Assembly (NCBI GenBank): GCA_964606385.1
Contig: CAZSFZ010000002.1
Span: 132,463 to 196,462, forward strand
Reading direction: 5' to 3'
Origin: Aquincolibacterium sp964606385
Lineage (GTDB): Bacteria; Omnitrophota; Omnitrophia; Omnitrophales; Aquincolibacteriaceae
DNA length: 64,000 bases
Positions 7,947 to 15,795 of the stretch are shown here, in pieces; position 1 is the first letter of the stretch; every line of letters begins with the position of its first letter. A program made the position numbers and the translations under genes. Under the pieces are notes generated by a model, which was not told the origin of the DNA, ran no database searches, and saw nothing but the letters and a program-made list of their open reading frames with translations.

Positions 7947-8407
7947 TCAAAATTCTTTTTTCTACGGCTTTATGCCTGTCCGCAGGAGCGATTGGATCTG
8001 CTTTTACGATCGCGGCGATCCCTGAGTGGTACGCGACGCTCCAGAAACCTTCTTTCTCACCGCCCAACTGGATGTTCGGCCCGGTGTGGACGCTTCTCTA
8101 TGTCCTGATGGCCGTGGCAGCAGCGATGGTGTGGCAAAAGGGGCTTCAAAATCCTCCCGTCCGGAAGGCTCTTACGGTCTTTTTGCTGCAACTGATCTTA
8201 AACACAGTCTGGTCCTACCTCTTCTTCGGGCTCCGTTCCCCGCTTTACGGCCTCGTCGATATTTTGTTCCTTTGGGCCATGATCTTGGTTACAATAGCGC
8301 AATTTTCCAAGGTCTCGGTCCCGGCCGCCTTGCTCCTTATTCCCTATCTCTTATGGGTAACGTTCGCGACGGGCCTGAACTTGGGAATTTTGCTTTTGAA
8401 CCCTTAG
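7940..8407 (+). CDS. tspO: TspO/MBR family membrane protein
   Basis: A 155-residue, five-helix protein of the tryptophan-rich sensory protein/benzodiazepine receptor family, which binds tetrapyrroles. Diagnostic motifs are WYATLQKPSFSPPNWMFGPV near the N-terminus, WTLLYVLMAVAAAMVW, and LQLILNTVWSYLFFGLRSP. It overlaps the radical SAM gene by 7 bp and is therefore translationally coupled. A cobalamin-type radical SAM and a tetrapyrrole-binding protein side by side is suggestive but not proof of a joint role. Confidence 0.92.
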   Translation: MLIKILFSTALCLSAGAIGSAFTIAAIPEWYATLQKPSFSPPNWMFGPVWTLLYVLMAVAAAMVWQKGLQNPPVRKALTVFLLQLILNTVWSYLFFGLRSPLYGLVDILFLWAMILVTIAQFSKVSVPAALLLIPYLLWVTFATGLNLGILLLNP

Positions 8408-8435
8408 ACAATCCGCGGAAAGGTTCTCCGGTCTC

Positions 8436-8765
8436 ATGCGAGCGATAGCTTTATTGGTGGTTTCCAACGTTTTTATGACGGCCGCCTGGTACGGCCATTT
8501 GAGGTTCAAGAACGCCTCGCTCTGGCTTGTCATTCTGATCAGCTGGCTGATCGCTTTTGTGGAATATTGTTTCCAGGTCCCCGCGAACCGGATCGGCTCA
8601 AACCAGTTCTCAACGGCTCAGCTGAAAACGATCCAGGAGATCATCACGCTCGTGGTTTTCTGCGGTTTTTCTGTTATTTATCTTAAGGAAGAATTAAAAT
8701 GGAATTACCTGGTCGGCTTCGGATTCATGGTCCTGGCCGCCTTTTTTATTTTTAAAAAATGGTGA
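8436..8765 (+). CDS. DUF486 / DMT-superfamily small membrane protein
   Basis: A 109-residue protein with four hydrophobic helices. The central segment WLIAFVEYCFQVPANRIGSN is the DUF486 signature, and the family is related to drug/metabolite transporters. It starts 28 bases after tspO. The substrate is unknown. Confidence 0.8.
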   Translation: MRAIALLVVSNVFMTAAWYGHLRFKNASLWLVILISWLIAFVEYCFQVPANRIGSNQFSTAQLKTIQEIITLVVFCGFSVIYLKEELKWNYLVGFGFMVLAAFFIFKKW

Positions 8766-8813
8766 GATAATACCTCCCCGGGATCGGTTTTCCCGTTACA
8801 ACGAAAGGTTCTT

Positions 8814-9560
8814 ATGGCTCTCAAAGAAACGTATGAAAAACAGGGTGAATTCCTCTTCAAGCACCGGAGCTATCTTCCGCTTCTTACGGCTCCTTTGGTG
8901 ATCGCGGCGCTGCTGGACCCACAGTATTCTCATCCCTTGTTCAGCGGTTTTTCGGGAGGTCTCTGGAAAACGATCTGTATCTGCATTTCCTTCGCAGGCC
9001 TCATGGTGCGCTGCCTCGTGGCGGGTTATGTCCCGCTGGGAACTTCGGGACGCAATACGGAACGCCAGGTGGCGAACAGCCTGAATACCAAAGGCATGTA
9101 TTCCCTGGTCCGGAACCCCCTTTACCTCGGGAATTTCCTGATCATTCTGGGACTTCTTCTTTTTATCCAGGTCTGGTGGTTCGCGCTCGCGGGGATCGCT
9201 ATTTTCTGGATCTTTTATGAGCGCATTATTTTCACGGAAGAAGAATTCCTCCGCGGCAAATTCGGCGCTGCTTATGTGGACTGGACCCTGAAAACACCTG
9301 TCTTCATTCCGAAATGCTCGGGCTGGCAGAAACCGGAGCTTCCGTACGCGTGGAAAACAGTTCTGAAGCGCGAGCACTCGACCCAATTCGGCATGGTCTC
9401 GGCGCTGACCGTGCTCGGGATCGCCTCGGACCTCTTTACAACCCCCGACCACAGGATCTCGAATTTCTGGTGGTTCTTCTGGGGAACTTCGCTTGTTGTT
9501 TATCTCGTGTTCCGCTTTTTGAAGAAAAAAACCAAGGTCCTCAACATCGAAGGCCGCTAA
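8814..9560 (+). CDS. Isoprenylcysteine/phospholipid methyltransferase-like membrane protein
   Basis: A 248-residue membrane protein with about five hydrophobic helices. The motif KGMYSLVRNPLYLGNFLIIL, followed ~40 residues later by ERIIFTEEEFLRGKFGAAY, is the ICMT/PEMT cofactor-binding signature (R-N-P-x-Y then E-E-x-x-L-x-x-x-F-G-x-x-Y). It probably methylates a lipid or lipid-linked substrate. An AAAGG site lies before ATG 8814. Confidence 0.8.
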   Translation: MALKETYEKQGEFLFKHRSYLPLLTAPLVIAALLDPQYSHPLFSGFSGGLWKTICICISFAGLMVRCLVAGYVPLGTSGRNTERQVANSLNTKGMYSLVRNPLYLGNFLIILGLLLFIQVWWFALAGIAIFWIFYERIIFTEEEFLRGKFGAAYVDWTLKTPVFIPKCSGWQKPELPYAWKTVLKREHSTQFGMVSALTVLGIASDLFTTPDHRISNFWWFFWGTSLVVYLVFRFLKKKTKVLNIEGR

Positions 9561-9578
9561 CCTTTCACGGAGTGCTCT

Positions 9579-10145
9579 ATGAAAAAATCGCTCGGCACCA
9601 AAACCCTTCTTTTTCCCACTCCTGTTTTGATCGTTTGCTCCTATGATGCCCAAGGCGTTCCCAACGCGATGAACGTAGCCTGGGGCGGTATCGCCTGCTC
9701 CGAACCCCCCTGCGTGGCCGTTTCGGTGCGCGACCACCGCAAGACCTACGAGAACATCCTGGCCAAAAAGGCTTTTACGGTGAACATTCCCTCCGAAAAA
9801 TATATGAAGGAAGCGGATTATTTCGGGATCGTCTCCGGAAAAACCGAAGATAAATTCAAGGCGACGGGACTGACGCCCGTCAAAAGCGATCTTGTCGATG
9901 CCCCCTACATCAAGGAATTCCCTTTCGTATTGGAATGCGTCCTCCGGGAAACCCACAAGCTCGGCATCCACACGCAATTCATCGGGGAGATCAAGGATAT
10001 CAAGGTGGAAGATGCCGCGCTCAATTCAAAAGGGTTCCCGGACCCCGAGAAAATGAAGGCCTTTATGTTCGACCCCGGCACGAGCTCTTATTACGCAACC
10101 GGGAAATTCCTCGGCCAGGCCTTTACCGTCGGCAAGAAGAAATAG
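9579..10145 (+). CDS. Flavin reductase-like (flavoredoxin) protein
   Basis: A 188-residue flavin reductase-like split-barrel protein. PTPVLIVCSYDAQGVPNAMN, GGIACSEPPCVAVSVRDHRK and KKAFTVNIPSEKY follow the FMN-binding pattern of the flavoredoxin group. It is probably a cytosolic FMN-binding electron carrier or reductase. It is preceded by CACGGAG and is 2 bases from crcB. Confidence 0.88.
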   Translation: MKKSLGTKTLLFPTPVLIVCSYDAQGVPNAMNVAWGGIACSEPPCVAVSVRDHRKTYENILAKKAFTVNIPSEKYMKEADYFGIVSGKTEDKFKATGLTPVKSDLVDAPYIKEFPFVLECVLRETHKLGIHTQFIGEIKDIKVEDAALNSKGFPDPEKMKAFMFDPGTSSYYATGKFLGQAFTVGKKK

Positions 10146-10147
10146 CC

Positions 10148-10522
10148 ATGACCAAGTGGCTGGGACTGGCGGCGGGCGGTCTTTTAGGGACTTTCGCGCG
10201 TTATTTCCTTGCCGGAGCCGTTCACCGATTTTGGGGGGCGACCTTTCCTTTCGGGACCCTGGTGGTCAATCTGACCGGTTGTTTCGCGATCGGCTTCCTC
10301 GCCGTGCTCGCGGAAGAAAAATTCCTCCTCGGGCCGACGGCACGCGTATTCCTTATGATCGGTTTTTGCGGGGCCTTTACGACTTTTTCGACTTTCATCT
10401 TTGAAACCGCCAATCTCACCAAAGACGGCGAAACTCTTTCCGCGCTGATGAATATCGTGCTCAGTGTGGTCTTGGGTTTTCTGGTCTTTCGCCTGGGTGT
10501 CATACTTGCAAGAGCGCTTTAA
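10148..10522 (+). CDS. crcB: Fluoride channel FluC/CrcB
   Basis: A 124-residue, four-helix Fluc-type fluoride channel. Conserved GLLGTFARYFLAG, FPFGTLVVNLTGCFAIGFL and the phenylalanine-box segment GFCGAFTTFSTFIFET are all present. The frame is open further upstream, but ATG 10148, 2 bases after the previous stop, gives the normal family length. There is no room for a fluoride riboswitch immediately upstream. The DUF190 gene that often accompanies crcB follows at once. Confidence 0.95.
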   Translation: MTKWLGLAAGGLLGTFARYFLAGAVHRFWGATFPFGTLVVNLTGCFAIGFLAVLAEEKFLLGPTARVFLMIGFCGAFTTFSTFIFETANLTKDGETLSALMNIVLSVVLGFLVFRLGVILARAL

Positions 10523-10540
10523 TTCGAACCGGAGGCATTT

Positions 10541-10873
10541 ATGAAAATACCTGAAGACGGCAAGCTTTTAAGGATTTTTATCGGTGAAGCGGACAAATGG
10601 GAAGGCCGGCCGCTCTATGAAGCGATCGTGCTCCTGGCCAAAAAAGAAGGCCTGGCCGGCGCCACGGCCATGAAAGGTTTTATGGGCTTTGGTTGTAAAA
10701 GCCATCTGCACACTACCAAGATCCTTCGGCTTTCCGAAGACCTCCCGATCGTGATCGAGATCGTAGATAGTGAGGAAAAGATCGCCAAGTTCCTCCCCCT
10801 TCTCAATCCGATGGTCAAAGAAGGGCTCATGACGCTTGAGAAGGCGAGTGTCCTTCTTTACCGCGCGGGATAA
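10541..10873 (+). CDS. DUF190 protein (CrcB partner)
   Basis: A 110-residue ferredoxin-like-fold protein of the DUF190 family. LLRIFIGEADKWEGRPLYEA, AGATAMKGFMGFG and DLPIVIEIVDSEEKIAKFLP are characteristic. Genes of this family are commonly found beside crcB, as here (18-base gap, GGAGG ribosome binding site), which implies a role in fluoride or ion stress. Confidence 0.9.
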   Translation: MKIPEDGKLLRIFIGEADKWEGRPLYEAIVLLAKKEGLAGATAMKGFMGFGCKSHLHTTKILRLSEDLPIVIEIVDSEEKIAKFLPLLNPMVKEGLMTLEKASVLLYRAG

Positions 10874-10897
10874 GACGCTTATCCCCTCTTTTTTCCC

Positions 10898-11827
10898 ATG
10901 ATTTTTCCGCACGCAGGAGCTCAAAAGTTTTTTTTGACAGCCGTTTTTACAGGATGCCTCGGCACGATTTCGATCCTGCCGCTTTCGGCCGAAACGGGGA
11001 AAAGCCCGGTGTTTTATGTCCGTGCTGAAAAACCGGCTCCGGTACTGAATACCGCTGATTTCAGTTCCACCTTTGGCGGAAAAGACGGAAAAACCCTGAA
11101 GCGCGACGCCCAGGGCCTTGTCCGTGAAGTGGAATTTATCGCGCTGCCCGGAACGGCCTTCATGGTCGAGGCCTCTTACGCCATGGACGGTTTCCGGATC
11201 TACCGGGTCCGCACCGCCGATTACCCTTCACCCCCGGAAGGACTCTTTGTGGACAGCCGTTTTGTTGCGACGGCTTCCCGCCCTTTTCCGCCTCGGCCCC
11301 AAAAAATACCTCCCCGGAAACAGATCCTGGACCGGATGGTAAGCCGCCAGGGCCTTCCCTATGTTTGGGGAGGCAATATCGCTGAAGGTGTCCCCGAGAT
11401 TTTAAAGTTCTACCCTCCCGGCGGAAGGCTTTCGCCCGCTATCAAAAATATGTGGATGCTCCGCGGGCTGGATTGCTCGGGACTTTTATACGAAGCCTCG
11501 GATGGCGCCACTCCGCGCAACACTTCAGACCTCACCCGTTTCGGAAAACCCGTTCCGATCGCCGGGCTGGTTCCGTCTCAGATCGCGTCCAAACTTCAGC
11601 CTCTGGATCTGATCGTCTGGAAAGGGCATGTCATCATCGTGCTCGACCGGGAGCGCACGATCGAAAGCTGCATGGGGTGTTCGTCCAAAAGCGGCGTCAC
11701 CATCAGAAAATTAGATGCCGTGCTCAAAGAGATCATGAAGACCCGTACTCCCATGAACACCTATCCTGAAAAAAACGCTCCGGGCGAAAAACCTTTTGTT
11801 ATCCGCCGCTGGCATCACGGAGCCTAG
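10898..11827 (+). CDS. Secreted NlpC/P60-type hydrolase
   Basis: A 309-residue protein with a signal peptide (hydrophobic core about residues 10-28, ending PLSAETG). The C-terminal NlpC/P60 core shows RMVSRQGLPYVWGG, the catalytic Cys in RGLDCSGLLYEASDG, and the catalytic His in LIVWKGHVIIVLD. It likely cleaves peptidoglycan stem peptides in the periplasm. About 40 residues are inserted between YVWGG and the Cys motif, longer than in most members. The region before the core has no clear family. Confidence 0.82.
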   Translation: MIFPHAGAQKFFLTAVFTGCLGTISILPLSAETGKSPVFYVRAEKPAPVLNTADFSSTFGGKDGKTLKRDAQGLVREVEFIALPGTAFMVEASYAMDGFRIYRVRTADYPSPPEGLFVDSRFVATASRPFPPRPQKIPPRKQILDRMVSRQGLPYVWGGNIAEGVPEILKFYPPGGRLSPAIKNMWMLRGLDCSGLLYEASDGATPRNTSDLTRFGKPVPIAGLVPSQIASKLQPLDLIVWKGHVIIVLDRERTIESCMGCSSKSGVTIRKLDAVLKEIMKTRTPMNTYPEKNAPGEKPFVIRRWHHGA

Positions 11828-11908
11828 CATGCCGATTTCTGATTACCTCTAAGAGGCCCGTTTAGCGTATACTTACACAAACTATTTGGATGTGTTCCAG
11901 GGGACAAT

Positions 11909-13570
11909 ATGCTGCTTTTTATTTTTATTTCTGTTTTAGTCCTTTTCTATGCCGCCTACCGCTTTTACGGAGCCCGTGTCCTTTCGAGGCTCTTCGGCAT
12001 CAATGACCAGACCCCGACGCCCTCCCACGCCCAAAGCGACGGGGTGGATTATGTCCCCACCAAAAACATCATTTTGTTCGGACATCATTTTTCTTCCATC
12101 GCCGGCGCGGGACCGATCGTGGGACCGATCATCGTCGGGGTCGCGTTCGGCTGGCTTCCCGCCCTGATCTGGATCGTCATCGGGTCTATTTTGATCGGTG
12201 GGCCCCATGACATGGGGTCGATTATCGCCTCGGTCAGGCATCAAGGACGTTCTATCTCGGAGATCGCGCACCGCTACATTTCACCGCTTTCCTACAAACT
12301 CTTTTTGCTTTTCGTGTGGCTCGCGCTTATCTACATCCTGATCGTCTTCGCGGACCTGACCTCTACCTCTTTTGTCGAGGATGGCGCGACGGCCACTTCT
12401 TCATGTTTGTATATCTTTTTGGCCGTCTTGTTCGGCTTGGCTGTCTATAAGTTTCGCATGAAAGTTTCTCACGGCTCATGGATCTTCGTGCCCCTTGTTT
12501 TTTTGGGAATTTATCTTGGGGTCCAGTTCCCCATGGAAAATGTTCCCGAGCTTTTTGGTTCCGCAAACCGGTTTTTCAACGTAGCGCTCATGATCTATGT
12601 TTTTTTCGCCTCCACATTGCCCGTCTGGCTTCTTCTGCAGCCCCGGGATTACCTGAGCTCTTATCTTTTATATTTTTCCGTATTGGCCGGAGTCGTCGGT
12701 ATCGCCCTGGGGGGATTCAGCGTTTCTTATCCCGCTTTTACTTCCTATCGATCGGATTATTTGGGCCCGATGTTTCCGCTCGTCTTCGTGACCATTGCCT
12801 GCGGGGCGGTGTCGGGATTTCACGCGCTGGTCGCTTCAGGCACCACTTCGAAGCAGATCAACAAAGAAAGCGATGCCGTCAAGATCGGCTACGGCGGCAT
12901 GCTTGTGGAAGGGGTGGTCGCTGTGATCGCCCTCATGACCGTCATGATCCTGCTACCATCGCAGGGACTTTCGTCCCGCGACCCCCTTGATATTTACGCC
13001 GAAGGCATCGCGAAATTCCTCGCGATCTTCCACCTCCCGCTGCAGTTCGGGAAAACGTTCGGGCTGATGGCACTCGCGGCTTTCATCCTGACGACCCTCG
13101 ATACGGCCACGAGGCTCGGCCGCTATGTTTTTCAGGAATTTTTTAACCTGACGGACGCCAAGCACCGGTGGACGGCTACGGCGGTAACCTTGATCTTTCC
13201 GGTCATCGGACTTTTTTCTACCCTAAGGGATCCCTTGTCCGGTAAGGTGCTTCCCGCCTGGAAAGTGATCTGGCCGCTTTTCGGCACCACCAACCAGCTC
13301 CTGGCGGGGCTTGTCTTGCTGGTCCTGTCGGTTTACCTGCTAAAAAAGCGCAAAAGCGTCCTCTACACCCTGATCCCTTGCATCTTCATGGTGATCATGA
13401 GCCTTTGGTCCCTGATGGAATTGATCACCCAATATCAATTTTCCATGATCGGGTGGATCGCCATCGCGATCCTTGCCCTGACCATCGTCATTATTTTCGA
13501 CTCCGTCATCACTATCAGAAACCATCTAAGGACAAAAGAGGCTCAAGCGTGCCCTTCTCCAGGCGCCTGA
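11909..13570 (+). CDS. cstA: Carbon starvation protein CstA-type peptide/pyruvate transporter
   Basis: A 553-residue polytopic membrane protein. DGVDYVPTKNIILFGHHFSS, AGAGPIVGPIIVG, WLPALIWIVIGSILIGGPHD and TLDTATRLGRYVFQE are CstA-family signatures. Members import peptides or pyruvate. AGGGGACAAT precedes ATG 11909. A -10-like TATACT (11868-11873) and a perfect 11-bp palindrome CCTCTAAGAGG (11846-11856) lie upstream, but no good -35 box is seen. Confidence 0.92.
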   Translation: MLLFIFISVLVLFYAAYRFYGARVLSRLFGINDQTPTPSHAQSDGVDYVPTKNIILFGHHFSSIAGAGPIVGPIIVGVAFGWLPALIWIVIGSILIGGPHDMGSIIASVRHQGRSISEIAHRYISPLSYKLFLLFVWLALIYILIVFADLTSTSFVEDGATATSSCLYIFLAVLFGLAVYKFRMKVSHGSWIFVPLVFLGIYLGVQFPMENVPELFGSANRFFNVALMIYVFFASTLPVWLLLQPRDYLSSYLLYFSVLAGVVGIALGGFSVSYPAFTSYRSDYLGPMFPLVFVTIACGAVSGFHALVASGTTSKQINKESDAVKIGYGGMLVEGVVAVIALMTVMILLPSQGLSSRDPLDIYAEGIAKFLAIFHLPLQFGKTFGLMALAAFILTTLDTATRLGRYVFQEFFNLTDAKHRWTATAVTLIFPVIGLFSTLRDPLSGKVLPAWKVIWPLFGTTNQLLAGLVLLVLSVYLLKKRKSVLYTLIPCIFMVIMSLWSLMELITQYQFSMIGWIAIAILALTIVIIFDSVITIRNHLRTKEAQACPSPGA

Positions 13571-13628
13571 GTCTTCTTCTGCGGTCGCGGATCCTGGGCT
13601 GCATTTAAAGATCCGGGAGGATAAGCTT

Positions 13629-13657
13629 TTGTCGTCGGGTCATTTCTACAGTAGAAT
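13629..13657 (+). promoter_or_regulatory. Promoter and operator-like palindrome of the ferritin-like gene
   Basis: TTGTCG (13629-13634), a 17-base spacer and TAGAAT (13652-13657) form a plausible sigma-70 promoter. A perfect 6-1-6 palindrome TTCTACAGTAGAA (13644-13656) overlaps the -10 box. This is the geometry expected of a repressor site such as a Fur/PerR-class regulator, though the sequence is not their consensus. Confidence 0.55.
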
Positions 13658-13724
13658 GGAGGCCTCTCAAGCAGCGGGCCTTTGAAATAGCAGTGGGTTA
13701 AAAAGCAAAAAAGGAGAAACAGTC

Positions 13725-14216
13725 ATGGGCACAAAAGGAAAAGAAATCGTCGGTGTGAACGTGGATGAATTGCTCAAGCTGATGAATAAGGCCTACGCGG
13801 ATGAATGGCTTGCCTATTACCAGTACTGGGTCGGCGCCAAGGTCGCCGCGGGCCGGATGCGCGGGATCGTCGCGAAGGAACTCGAAGAGCACGCAGAAGA
13901 AGAACTGAAGCACGCCGGCATGCTGGTCGAACGCATGATCCAGCTCGGCGGAGCGCCGCTCCTCACACCGCAGGACATCCTCAAGGAAACGAATTGCGGG
14001 TATGACGCTCCTACGGACCCCTGCACCAAAAAACTCCTGGCGCAGAATATCAAGGGCGAGCAGTGCGCGATCGCGACCTATAAAAAGCTCTTCGACTTTG
14101 TGAAGGGCAAAGACCCGATCACGGAAAAGATCATCCTCGAGATCCTGGAAGATGAAGTGGAACACGAAGAAGATCTTGAGGCGATGCTCGCTGACATGAA
14201 GGCGCCGGTCGCTTAA
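13725..14216 (+). CDS. Ferritin-like (Dps-like/thioferritin-type) protein
   Basis: A 163-residue four-helix-bundle protein. Two E...ExxH metal-binding sets are visible: ADEWLAYYQYWVG with KELEEHAEEELKHAGML, and IKGEQCAIATYKKL with EILEDEVEHEEDLEAML. Between the pairs sits ETNCGYDAPTDPCTKKLL, and a further Cys lies in KGEQCAI. A Cys pair near the diiron site is characteristic of Dps-like thioferritins (DPSL). Its likely role is iron storage and peroxide detoxification. AAAAAAGGAG precedes ATG 13725. Confidence 0.85.
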   Translation: MGTKGKEIVGVNVDELLKLMNKAYADEWLAYYQYWVGAKVAAGRMRGIVAKELEEHAEEELKHAGMLVERMIQLGGAPLLTPQDILKETNCGYDAPTDPCTKKLLAQNIKGEQCAIATYKKLFDFVKGKDPITEKIILEILEDEVEHEEDLEAMLADMKAPVA

Positions 14217-14228
14217 AAGCATGTAATG

Positions 14229-14262
14229 CCTCGTAGGACAGGTTTAACCCTGTCCTACGAGG
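14229..14262. repeat. Perfect 14-bp inverted repeat
   Basis: CCTCGTAGGACAGG and CCTGTCCTACGAGG flank the 6-base loop TTTAAC, 13 bases after the ferritin stop. There is no T tract, so it is either a non-classical terminator, a 3'-stability hairpin, or a copy of a dispersed element. No second copy occurs in this window. Confidence 0.7.
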
Positions 14263-14279
14263 GATCCATCCCATCTTCT

Positions 14280-15095
14280 ATGACCGACTCCCTGACCCAA
14301 TATCCCGTCATCCTTCAGGCCTTCTTGGCCGGGCTCTTCACCTGGAGCATGACCGGTCTCGGCGCAGCGACGATCTTCATTTTTAAAAAAATCAACCAGA
14401 AGATCCTTGATGTCATGCTCGGTTTCGCGGCTGGCGTCATGATCGCCGCGAGTTTTTGGTCGCTCCTTACTCCCTCGATCGAAATGGCCCGTGACCAGGG
14501 CATGATCCCGTGGCTTCCGGCGCTTATCGGGTTTCTCCTGGGCGCTGCGTTCTTCCGCGTGATCGACAAGGTCCTCCCCCACCTTCACCCCCTCATGCCG
14601 GACGAAAAGATCGAGGGGATCAAAACCAAATTACCGAAGTGCACCCTGCTGGTGCTTGCGCTTACGATCCACAATATCCCTGAAGGCCTTGCGGTCGGCG
14701 TTGCGTTCGGGTCCACGGGGGCTGCCGCCAATCCCATGCCGATGATGGCCGCCCTGGCACTCGCAGTCGGGATCGGGATCCAGAATTTTCCGGAGGGACT
14801 CGCGGTTTCATTTCCGCTTCACCGGGACGGGTTTTCGAAGGGAAAAAGTTTTTGGTATGGGTGGCTCTCGGGCGCCGTAGAACCGGTCGCCGCGGTGATC
14901 GGCGCGGCGGTCGTGATGATGGTCCAGCCCCTGCTTCCCTACGCGCTCGCGTTCGCTGCCGGCGCCATGATCTTTGTGGTCGTGGAAGAAGTGATCCCGG
15001 AGTCCCAACAGAACGGGAATAGCGACCTCGCGACGACGGGCACCATCCTCGGCTTCGCTCTCATGATGCTGCTCGACGTCGCTTTCGGGAAATAA
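14280..15095 (+). CDS. ZIP-family metal transporter
   Basis: A 271-residue polytopic protein. The ZIP metal-binding helices are LALTIHNIPEGLAVGVAFGS and IGIQNFPEGLAVSFPLHRDG. The first conserved helix is TWSMTGLGAATIFIFKK, as in the ZupT/ZIP11 branch. It imports Zn2+ or other divalent metals. The frame extends 18 codons upstream, but those codons are made by the inverted repeat at 14229-14262, so ATG 14280 is chosen. Confidence 0.9.
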   Translation: MTDSLTQYPVILQAFLAGLFTWSMTGLGAATIFIFKKINQKILDVMLGFAAGVMIAASFWSLLTPSIEMARDQGMIPWLPALIGFLLGAAFFRVIDKVLPHLHPLMPDEKIEGIKTKLPKCTLLVLALTIHNIPEGLAVGVAFGSTGAAANPMPMMAALALAVGIGIQNFPEGLAVSFPLHRDGFSKGKSFWYGWLSGAVEPVAAVIGAAVVMMVQPLLPYALAFAAGAMIFVVVEEVIPESQQNGNSDLATTGTILGFALMMLLDVAFGK

Positions 15096-15114
15096 CCGTC
15101 GGGATGGCTTTTTT

Positions 15115-15747
15115 TTAGATTTTCGACGCAGACGATCGGTCTCCGGCAAGACGGTCCAGGCCGCGGCGAAGAGACTCACGGAGTGAATAGAGACAGCCGC
15201 AATAGCGTTGGCGGTAGATCTGCTGTTCTTTCACGATCTTGTCCATAAGTGCCTGTCCGCCGCCCGCCCGCCAATCCTGATCCCAATAGATCAATCCTGG
15301 AAAAGGCGCCGCCGCCTTCTCTCCGGCGCGGTTGACCTGCGCGAGGTCCTTCCATCGGGAAATGCCGAGGCTCGTCGCGAAGATCTTGAAGTGATGCCGG
15401 GAAGCATATTCCGCCGTTTTTCCGAGCCGCATCTCAAAACAAAGATCGCAACGCTCTCCCCGCTCGGGATCCTCTTCATGGCCTTTGATCGCTTCAAACC
15501 ACCGGTCGATCTCATGGTCCGCATCGATAAAAGGGGTTTCTTTTTGATGCGCAAAACGGATCACTTCTTGTTTGCGTTTTTCGTATTCCTCGCGGGGATA
15601 AATGTTGGGGTTATAAAAAAAGACCGTTAGCTCGATCTTGTTTTCGATCAGTCGTTGGATGATCGAACAGGAGCAAGGTGCGCAGCAGCAGTGAAGCAGG
15701 ACTCTTTTTTCGCTGTTGGGAACTTGGAGATCCAGAAGACCTGTCAT
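15115..15747 (-). CDS. queH: Epoxyqueuosine reductase QueH (DUF208)
   Basis: A 210-residue protein. It catalyses the last step of queuosine synthesis, reduction of epoxyqueuosine in tRNA. The family hallmark Cys set is complete: LLHCCCAPCSC at the N-terminus, GERCDLCFEMRL in the middle, and YRQRYCGCLYSLRES near the C-terminus. FYNPNIYPREEYEKRK is also conserved. GGAGGTG precedes ATG 15747. The gene lies downstream of ftsK on the same strand. Confidence 0.95.
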   Translation of the reverse strand: MTGLLDLQVPNSEKRVLLHCCCAPCSCSIIQRLIENKIELTVFFYNPNIYPREEYEKRKQEVIRFAHQKETPFIDADHEIDRWFEAIKGHEEDPERGERCDLCFEMRLGKTAEYASRHHFKIFATSLGISRWKDLAQVNRAGEKAAAPFPGLIYWDQDWRAGGGQALMDKIVKEQQIYRQRYCGCLYSLRESLRRGLDRLAGDRSSASKI

Positions 15748-15795
15748 AAAGCGGCACCTCCAAAATAAAAAATTACAGATCTCGCTTTTAGAAAT

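Noticed and set aside
10100..10147. Fluoride riboswitch before crcB
   Set aside because: crcB starts 2 bases after the flavin reductase stop, and no pseudoknot-type leader is present.
15096..15117. Intrinsic terminator between zupT-type gene and queH
   Set aside because: An eight-T run exists, but the preceding CCGT/ATGG stem is only 4 bp.
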